From Alphaproteobacteria bacterium (GTDB taxonomy: Bacteria; Pseudomonadota; Alphaproteobacteria; Kiloniellales; J153): DNA of 11,857 nucleotides. Both the position numbers and the translations under genes were made by a program. This document shows, in pieces, positions 6,194 to 11,857 of the stretch. Below the pieces are notes generated by a model that did not search any database, was not told the origin of the DNA, and saw nothing but the letters and a program-made list of their open reading frames with translations. The stretch lies in assembly GCA_003693905.1 (NCBI GenBank), contig RFLL01000445.1, forward strand, positions 1-11,857, written 5' to 3'. Every line of letters starts with the position of its first letter. Position 1 is the first letter of the stretch.

Positions 6194-7185
6194 TGTCCGA
6201 ACCGCTTGCCGTCGTCACCGGCGGAGCTGGATTTATCGGCAGCCACATGGTCGATCTGCTGATCGACCGGGGTTTTCGTGTCCACGTGATTGATAATCTG
6301 GTCGGTGGACGGCGCGCCAACCTTGCCCATCACGCCGACAATCCGCGTGTCCGTCTGTTCGAGACGGACGTGCGGACTTGCATGCCGGGAGATCTGGCTT
6401 TTGACGGGGCACACTATGTCTTCCACTTTGCCGGGATCGGCGACATCGTGCCGTCGATTGAAAAACCGGCCGAGTACATGTCGGTCAACGTCCAAGGCAC
6501 GGTGCAGGCACTGGAATGCGCGCGAGCAGCGGGCGTCAGAAAATTCGTCTACGCGGCATCATCATCGTGCTATGGCGTCGCCGAGACGCCAACCCGCGAG
6601 GATCATCCGATCCGTCCGCTCTACCCCTACGCACTCAGCAAGTACATGGGCGAGGAAGCAGGCTTCCACTGGTGCCGGGTCTACGGGCTGCCGGTCAACT
6701 CGATCCGCATTTTCAACGCCTATGGCACCCGTTCGCGCACATCGGGCGCCTACGGTGCGGTGATCGGCGTTTTCCTGCGCCAGAAGCTCGCCGGTGCGCC
6801 GTTCACGGTGGTTGGCGACGGTACTCAGTCGCGCGATTTCGCCTATGTTACCGACGTTGCACGGGCCTTCTTTCTGGCCGCCGAGACCGACCGCGTGGGG
6901 GAAGTGTGGAACGTGGGCTCCAACAATCCGCAGACCGTCAACCGTCTGGTCGAGCTGCTTGGCGGCGGACCTGTCGAATACCTGCCGAAACGCCCAGGCG
7001 AACCCGACGTAACCTGGGCCGACACAGGCAAGATCGAACGCGAACTCGGCTGGAAGCCAGAAGTCTCGTTCGAAGAAGGTATTGCCCGGATCATCGAGAA
7101 CATCGACTACTGGCGCGATGCGCCGCTGTGGACGGCAGAGACCATCGATGCTGCCACCCGGACCTGGTTCAAATACATGCGTTGA
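6190..7185 (+). CDS. NAD-dependent epimerase/dehydratase, UDP-glucose 4-epimerase-like (extended SDR)
   Basis: A 331-residue extended SDR with TGGAGFIGSH (10-19), AASSSCYGVAE (122-132), the catalytic YPYALSKY (145-152; Tyr147, Lys151), RIFNAYGTRSR (173-183) and the C-terminal GDGTQSRDFAYVTDVA (209-224) typical of UDP-hexose 4-epimerases and related dehydratases. All catalytic residues are present, so it should be an active enzyme on an NDP-sugar. ATG codons at 6190 and 6193 are both possible; the first overlaps the previous stop (ATGA), which suggests translational coupling. It ends 12 bases before the HldE-like gene. Likely reactions are C4 (or other ring-carbon) epimerisation or oxidation to a keto sugar; an NDP-heptose epimerase is a reasonable alternative given the neighbours. 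Confidence 0.86.
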   Translation: MMSEPLAVVTGGAGFIGSHMVDLLIDRGFRVHVIDNLVGGRRANLAHHADNPRVRLFETDVRTCMPGDLAFDGAHYVFHFAGIGDIVPSIEKPAEYMSVNVQGTVQALECARAAGVRKFVYAASSSCYGVAETPTREDHPIRPLYPYALSKYMGEEAGFHWCRVYGLPVNSIRIFNAYGTRSRTSGAYGAVIGVFLRQKLAGAPFTVVGDGTQSRDFAYVTDVARAFFLAAETDRVGEVWNVGSNNPQTVNRLVELLGGGPVEYLPKRPGEPDVTWADTGKIERELGWKPEVSFEEGIARIIENIDYWRDAPLWTAETIDAATRTWFKYMR

Positions 7186-7197
7186 GAGGCGCGCTCA

Positions 7198-8748
7198 ATG
7201 GATTCGGCGACCCGCAAACAACTCGGTCGGAAGATTAAAACTCTGGACGAGCTTTATTCGATCATCGGCCCACGACCGCGCGAGAAAAAGGTCATCATGT
7301 GTCACGGCACCTTTGATGTCGTGCATCCTGGCCATCTGCGCCACCTGATGTATGCCAAATCGAAGGCTGATATCCTGATCGCCAGCCTGACGGCCGACGC
7401 CCATATCGCCAAGGCACACTTTCGTCCTTACGTGCCGCAGGACCTCAGGGCACTCAACCTCGCCGCCTTCGAGATTGTCGATTACGTCATCATCGACCCG
7501 AATCCGACGCCGCTTGAACATTTGCGCATTCTTCAGCCCGACTATTTTGCCAAGGGCTACGAATATGCGAATGGCGGCCTGCATCCCAAGACCCAGGAAG
7601 AAGTCGCCGTTCTCGAAAGTTACGGTGGCGAGATGATTTTCACCCCTGGTGATGTCGTCTATTCGTCCTCGCACCTTATTGATCTCGCCCCGCCCGACAT
7701 CCGCACCGAAAAGCTGATGATGCTGCTCGATGGCGAAGGGCTGTCTTTCCGCGACCTATACGAGTGTCTGCCCCGTCTGTCCGGGCTCAAGGTCCACGTC
7801 GTAGGCGACACCATTGTCGATACACTGACCAACTGCACGATGATCGGCGGGATCACCAAGACGCCGACGATCAGCGTACGGTTTGGAAACAAGGAAGACT
7901 TCGTAGGCGGTGCCGGCATCGTCGCCAAACACCTCAGGGCGGCCGGCGCCGATGTAACCTTTACCACCGTGCTCGGTGATGATGCTTATCGTGATTTCGT
8001 ACTCGACGACCTGCGCTCTTTCGGCGTCAACGTCAACGCGATCATCGATGAAACCCGGCCGACGACCAACAAGAATGCAATCGTGGCTGGCGGCTATCGG
8101 CTGCTCAAGGTGGATACCCTCGACAATCGCTCCATCTCCGACAAGATCGTCGAGCGCTTTTGCAATGACATTGCAGCCCACAAATCCGATGTAGTGGTGT
8201 TCAGCGATTTTCGCCACGGCATTTTCAACCGACACACCATATCACCCATGATCGAGGCAATTCCCTCCGCCGCGCTGCGGGTGGCCGACAGTCAGGTCGC
8301 AAGCCGTTGGGGCAACATCCTCGAATTTCAGGGGTTCGATCTGATTACCCCGAATGAACGGGAAGCACGCTTTGCACTGGGGGACCAGGACTCGGTGGTT
8401 CGTCCATTGGCAACTGAGCTGCATCGGCGCGCACACTGCAAAACTCTGATCCTCAAGCTCGGCGACCGTGGCATCCTGACCTACCGCACTCGCCCCGAAG
8501 GTGATCCGCGCACCTTCTTCGTCATCGACAGCTTTGCCGGTCACGTGCGCGATGCCGTGGGAGCCGGCGACGCATTGCTTGCCTATGCCGCGCTGACCCT
8601 TGCCGCCACCGGCAACGAGGTACTGGCATCCGTCATCGGCTCGATGGCGGCAGGCATTGAATGCGAGTTTGACGGTAACCAGCCGGTTACACCTGACAAC
8701 GTACACAAGAAGATTTCTGACATCGAGCGCGAAGCCAACTACGGCTGA
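7198..8748 (+). CDS. HldE-like bifunctional nucleotidyltransferase-PfkB kinase, domains in reversed order
   Basis: A 516-residue, two-domain protein. Residues about 30-165 are a cytidylyltransferase-fold nucleotidyltransferase like the RfaE/HldE nucleotidyltransferase domain: HGTFDVVHPGH (36-46) holds the HxGH signature (His43, His46), and YSSSHLID (155-162) aligns with the closing STT/STS motif. Residues about 195-505 are a PfkB/ribokinase-type kinase like the HldE kinase domain: VVGDTIVD (201-208), FVGGAGIVAKHL (235-246), TPNEREA (384-390) and DAVGAGDALLAY (452-463) with Asp458 as probable catalytic base. In E. coli HldE the kinase comes first; here the order is swapped. Expected activities are phosphorylation of C1 of a sugar phosphate and, after phosphatase action, NMP transfer to give an NDP-sugar. 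GAGAGG (7184-7189) eight bases before the ATG supports the start. The GmhA- and GmhB-like neighbours support a heptose-type pathway. Confidence 0.88.
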   Translation: MDSATRKQLGRKIKTLDELYSIIGPRPREKKVIMCHGTFDVVHPGHLRHLMYAKSKADILIASLTADAHIAKAHFRPYVPQDLRALNLAAFEIVDYVIIDPNPTPLEHLRILQPDYFAKGYEYANGGLHPKTQEEVAVLESYGGEMIFTPGDVVYSSSHLIDLAPPDIRTEKLMMLLDGEGLSFRDLYECLPRLSGLKVHVVGDTIVDTLTNCTMIGGITKTPTISVRFGNKEDFVGGAGIVAKHLRAAGADVTFTTVLGDDAYRDFVLDDLRSFGVNVNAIIDETRPTTNKNAIVAGGYRLLKVDTLDNRSISDKIVERFCNDIAAHKSDVVVFSDFRHGIFNRHTISPMIEAIPSAALRVADSQVASRWGNILEFQGFDLITPNEREARFALGDQDSVVRPLATELHRRAHCKTLILKLGDRGILTYRTRPEGDPRTFFVIDSFAGHVRDAVGAGDALLAYAALTLAATGNEVLASVIGSMAAGIECEFDGNQPVTPDNVHKKISDIEREANYG

Positions 8749-8796
8749 TCCCGCCTTCATGCTGGAAGACGCAGGAGATGGAGATAGAGAGGCGTC

Positions 8797-9741
8797 ATGC
8801 GCGTCATCGTCGTCGGCATGGGAATACAGGGAGCCAAGCGACGCGCCGTGGCAGGTGCCGACGTAGTCGCCACAGTCGACCCACTGCGCGATGATGCCGA
8901 CCGACGCGACGTGCAGGAAGTTCCCCTAGATACCTATGACGCCGCCCTGGTCTGTACACCCGACGAACCCAAGATCGCGTTGATCGAATATCTGCTCGGC
9001 CACCAGAAGCACGTACTGGTTGAGAAGCCTCTGTTCGCACCCGACGGCGATACGGCCTTCGACCGGCTGGCAGCCCTCGCCCGCGACAACAATGTGATAT
9101 GCTACACTGCTTATAACCACCGCTTCGAGCCCCATTTCCAGCGCATGAAGGAGGTGCTGGATTCGGGAGTGCTCAAGACCGTCTATGCGCTGCGTATGTT
9201 CTACGGCAATGGCACCGCGCGACTGGTCCGCGAATCGGGATGGCGCGATCGGGGGGCGGGCGTCTTGCCTGACCTCGGCTCGCATCTTCTCGACACGGTG
9301 TTGTTCTGGCTCGGTCAACCACCCGAGGCGCCGTTCCAGGTACAGCTTGCACGATGCCACGAGAATCGGGCGTTCGATCATGTAGTGATCACCTGCGATG
9401 GTGCGCCGGCCATTCAGCTTGAAATGATGCTTCTGTCGTGGCGCAACGAATTCTATGCCGACCTCTACGCTGAAGCGGGCAGTGCGCACATCCGCTCACT
9501 CTGCAAGTGGGGACCGAGCAGTTTCATCCTGCGCGACCGCAAACTGCCCAGCGGTCGCCCTGACGAGCGAGCCGAAACCCTGGTCCAGCCCGACCCGACA
9601 TGGGCACTTGAATACGCACACTTCAAGCGTCTGTGCGCCGCGCCGGCTGCGCATGGCTTCGGCAATCTCGACAATGACCGCTGGATCGGCGCTGTGCTTT
9701 CCGACCTTGCGCGCCAGGCACTCGGAGATAAGGCAAACTGA
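8797..9741 (+). CDS. Gfo/Idh/MocA-family oxidoreductase
   Basis: A 314-residue NAD(P)-dependent oxidoreductase. The N-terminal Rossmann motif is VVGMGIQGAKR (5-15), with the acidic VDP at 27-29 suggesting NAD. VCTPDEPK (52-59) and VEKPLF (75-80, Lys77) are the family signatures; YNHRFEP (106-112) and LPDLGSHLLD (157-166, with Asp159 and His163) match the substrate-binding part of the second domain. Family members oxidise or reduce hydroxyl/keto groups of sugars, including nucleotide sugars in surface-glycan pathways, where they often act at C3. The purine-rich stretch ending GAGAGG at 8787-8792, just before the ATG, serves as ribosome-binding site. It follows the HldE-like gene after 48 bases and stops one base before the UGD-like gene. 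The exact substrate is unknown. Confidence 0.86.
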   Translation: MRVIVVGMGIQGAKRRAVAGADVVATVDPLRDDADRRDVQEVPLDTYDAALVCTPDEPKIALIEYLLGHQKHVLVEKPLFAPDGDTAFDRLAALARDNNVICYTAYNHRFEPHFQRMKEVLDSGVLKTVYALRMFYGNGTARLVRESGWRDRGAGVLPDLGSHLLDTVLFWLGQPPEAPFQVQLARCHENRAFDHVVITCDGAPAIQLEMMLLSWRNEFYADLYAEAGSAHIRSLCKWGPSSFILRDRKLPSGRPDERAETLVQPDPTWALEYAHFKRLCAAPAAHGFGNLDNDRWIGAVLSDLARQALGDKAN

Positions 9742-9742
9742 C

Positions 9743-11026
9743 ATGACCCCACGTCCCACGGTCGGTTTTGCCGGCATGACCCACCTTGGCCTCAACTCGG
9801 CGGCGGCGGCCGCAGCGCGCGGTTTCGCCACCGTGTGCTATGACCCCGATACGACCCTGATCGACCGGATCGAGGTGGGTGACCTGCCAGTAGTCGAACC
9901 CGATCTGCTGGAGACCATCGCCAAGAACACCGATCGGCTGACCTTTACGGCAGATGCACAACGGCTTGGCGAGTGTGACGTTATTTATATTGCCGCTGAT
10001 GTACCTACCGATGACCATGGTGAGAGCAACCTTGCACCCATTGAAAGGCTGTTCGCCACGGTCTCGGCCCAAGCCCGCACCGATGCCGCAGTAGTAATCC
10101 TGAGCCAAGTACCACCCGGCTTCACTCGCCGTCTTGCAGGTGACGGGAAACAGCTTTTCTATCAGGTCGAAACCCTGATCTTCGGCCGCGCGGTGGACCG
10201 CGCACTCAATCCTGAACGGTTCATCGTCGGCTGCGCCGATCCGGCGCACCCCTTACCTGCGGCGTTGCATGCCTTTCTCGCGGCCTTCGAGTGCCCGATT
10301 CTGCCCATGCGCTATGAAAGCGCCGAACTTGCGAAGATTTCGATCAACTGCTGCCTAGTCGCCTCGATCAGCGTTGCCAACACGCTTGCCGAACTCAGCG
10401 AGAAGATCGGCGCCGACTGGGCGGAGATCGCGCCGGCATTGAAGCTGGACCGGCGCATCGGCCCTCATGCCTATCTGACCCCGGGACTTGGCATCGCAGG
10501 CGGCAACCTGGAACGCGATCTCGCGACCGTCTGTCGCTATGCCGATGCGCACGGTACTGATGCCGGCGTGGTGCGGGCGTGGATCGCCAACAGTCGCTAC
10601 CGCAAGGACTGGGCGCTGCGCACCGTGCACACGACCACCATCGCCGCGATCAAGGCGCCGGTGATCGGCATTCTGGGGCTCGCCTACAAGGAGAACACCC
10701 ATTCGACCAAGAATTCACCGGCGATCGCCTTGATCGAGGCGTTGAGACCGTTTGCGCTGCGCCTCCACGACCCGGTGGTTCCGGCTTCAGCCGCCCCGCA
10801 CCCGAACGCCGAGGGGTGTTCTGATGCATTGGCGGTTTGCAATGGTGCGGATGCGGTGCTGATCATGACCCCTTGGCCCGAATACCGCGCGCTTGAACCT
10901 GGACAGATGGCGCAAAAGATGCGTGGGCGCGTGGTGATCGACCCTTACGCGGTTCTCGACGAAGCCGCCTGTCGCGCTACCGGGCTGACCTACCGGCGTC
11001 TTGGCATGATGCCGAACGAAAGTTGA
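9743..11026 (+). CDS. UDP-glucose/GDP-mannose dehydrogenase-like protein lacking the catalytic cysteine
   Basis: A 427-residue protein with the three-domain layout of nucleotide-sugar dehydrogenases. The N-terminal NAD motif is VGFAGMTHLG (7-16), NPERFIVGC (156-164) matches the family's PE motif, and the central helix ESAELAKISIN (192-202) keeps Lys198 and Asn202. The C-terminal UDP-binding domain is visible from about 305 (VIGILGLAYKENT, then STKNSPA). The active-site loop, normally GFGGSCFPKD, reads GIAGGNLERD at 250-259, so the nucleophilic Cys is Asn255. Without it the four-electron oxidation to a uronic acid by the known mechanism should not occur; a two-electron oxidation or reduction, an epimerase-like role, or a non-catalytic role is possible. 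The start at 9743 gives the expected N-terminus and is preceded by AAGG (9730-9733). It lies one base after the MocA-family gene. Confidence 0.82.
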   Translation: MTPRPTVGFAGMTHLGLNSAAAAAARGFATVCYDPDTTLIDRIEVGDLPVVEPDLLETIAKNTDRLTFTADAQRLGECDVIYIAADVPTDDHGESNLAPIERLFATVSAQARTDAAVVILSQVPPGFTRRLAGDGKQLFYQVETLIFGRAVDRALNPERFIVGCADPAHPLPAALHAFLAAFECPILPMRYESAELAKISINCCLVASISVANTLAELSEKIGADWAEIAPALKLDRRIGPHAYLTPGLGIAGGNLERDLATVCRYADAHGTDAGVVRAWIANSRYRKDWALRTVHTTTIAAIKAPVIGILGLAYKENTHSTKNSPAIALIEALRPFALRLHDPVVPASAAPHPNAEGCSDALAVCNGADAVLIMTPWPEYRALEPGQMAQKMRGRVVIDPYAVLDEAACRATGLTYRRLGMMPNES

Positions 11027-11045
11027 CTGAAAAGAGATACAAAGC

Positions 11046-11857
11046 ATGCTTCACCATCACCTTTCTACACCCGACAATCCCGCACGCGTCGTCGTACTTG
11101 GGGCGCGCGGCTTTCTGGGGGCTGCGACCTGCCGGCAACTCGCCGCTCTGGGTATCGAGACCTTGGCACTGGGTTCAAGCGATCTCGACCTTGCCGCCGA
11201 CGATGCCGCGGACCGGCTGTCAAAACAGATCAGGGGTGACGATTCGCTGGTCATGTTCGCGGCTTTGACCCCGGATCGCGGGCGCGACATAGCCACCATG
11301 ATGACCAACCTGCGCATGGCCGAGGCGGTCTGCAACGCGATTATGCGTGCGACTCCGGTTCATATGGTCTACGTCAGCTCGGATGCGGTATATTCCTTCC
11401 GCAGTGCCCTGGTGAACGAAACCACGCCGGCCGAGCCGGGCGACCTTTACGGCGCCATGCACCGCACCCGCGAACTGATGTTCGCGGCAAGCGCAGGAAA
11501 AGCACCGCTCGCCATTTTGCGCCCGACCCTGATCTATGGCCCGGGCGATACTCATAATTCATACGGTCCCAACCGCTTCCGCCGCATGGCCGCCAAGGAC
11601 GGGCGCATTGTTCTCGGCGGTGCGGGTGAGGAGACCCGCGATCATCTGTTCATCGAGGATGCCGCCGAGCTGATCGTCCGCGTGCTGCGCCAACGCAGTG
11701 CCGGGCTGCTCAATCTGGCAAGTGGACGTTCGACAAGCTTCCGCGAGGTGGCCGACCTGGTCGCGGAGCAGTTCGATCCGCCGGCCGCGGTCGACACCAC
11801 CGAGCGCCGCGCGCCGGTCACCCATCGCAGCTTCGATGTCACCGCTCTGCACAAGGC
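11046..11857 (+). CDS. NAD(P)-dependent sugar epimerase/reductase (SDR), cut by window end
   Basis: The frame opened by the ATG at 11046 stays open to the window edge, giving about 270 residues and no stop. It is an extended SDR: VVVLGARGFLG (15-25) is the coenzyme loop, VYVSSDAVYS (108-117) the Ser region, LRPTLIYGPGDT (158-169) and ETRDHLFIEDAAELI (196-210) are typical of nucleotide-sugar epimerases/reductases. The catalytic pair is atypical: Tyr135 is followed by GAM and then His139, where Lys is expected. AAAGAGA (11031-11037) lies eight bases before the start. The gene follows the UGD-like gene after 19 bases and continues the operon. It could be an NDP-4-keto-sugar reductase or epimerase; the missing Lys leaves the activity uncertain. 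Confidence 0.8.
   Translation, partial: MLHHHLSTPDNPARVVVLGARGFLGAATCRQLAALGIETLALGSSDLDLAADDAADRLSKQIRGDDSLVMFAALTPDRGRDIATMMTNLRMAEAVCNAIMRATPVHMVYVSSDAVYSFRSALVNETTPAEPGDLYGAMHRTRELMFAASAGKAPLAILRPTLIYGPGDTHNSYGPNRFRRMAAKDGRIVLGGAGEETRDHLFIEDAAELIVRVLRQRSAGLLNLASGRSTSFREVADLVAEQFDPPAAVDTTERRAPVTHRSFDVTALHK

Noticed and set aside
6516..7238. A 240-codon plus-strand frame
   Set aside because: It is out of frame within the SDR gene at 6190-7185, is Arg-rich, and has no family signature.
9743..11026. Annotating this gene simply as UDP-glucose 6-dehydrogenase
   Set aside because: The catalytic cysteine is absent, so the classical reaction cannot be assumed.

Overview
The window is about 60% G+C, tightly packed and reads as a bacterial (probably proteobacterial, perhaps alphaproteobacterial) cell-surface sugar locus. 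The lineage is inferred from base composition, Gram-negative-type heptose genes and protein style; no rRNA or marker gene is present. I see no tRNA, rRNA, insertion sequence or CRISPR array.

Layout. (1) Positions 2-619 hold the C-terminal end of a polytopic membrane protein of the flippase-like / lysylphosphatidylglycerol-synthase membrane-domain family, cut by the window edge. (2) A GC-rich hairpin separates it from a convergent minus-strand pair (2839 down to 674) encoding the alpha and beta subunits of a thiamine-diphosphate 2-oxoacid dehydrogenase E1-type enzyme, with no E2 or E3 gene nearby. (3) A 384-base divergent intergenic region with a palindromic candidate operator follows. (4) A plus-strand run of eight closely spaced genes begins at 3224 and leaves the window: a GmhA-like SIS isomerase; a fused GmhB-like HAD phosphatase-transaldolase; two NAD-dependent epimerase/dehydratase-type SDR enzymes; an HldE-like protein with its two domains in reversed order (nucleotidyltransferase then kinase); a Gfo/Idh/MocA oxidoreductase; a UDP-glucose-dehydrogenase-like protein lacking the catalytic cysteine; and a third, truncated SDR protein.

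How they may work together (inference). The SIS isomerase, kinase, phosphatase and nucleotidyltransferase functions reproduce the logic of ADP/GDP-heptose synthesis: ketose phosphate to aldose phosphate, then 1,7-bisphosphate, 1-phosphate and NDP-sugar. A transaldolase (C3 transfer) built into the phosphatase polypeptide could make the ketose-phosphate precursor. The three SDRs, the MocA-type enzyme and the UGD-like protein would tailor the activated sugar. The E1 alpha/beta pair may add a two-carbon branch to a keto-sugar, as proposed for PDH-E1-like pairs in some antibiotic sugar pathways. The locus therefore looks like a route to an unusual, possibly branched, higher-carbon nucleotide sugar for a surface glycan. 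No glycosyltransferase, aminotransferase or polymerase lies inside the window, so the final product cannot be named.
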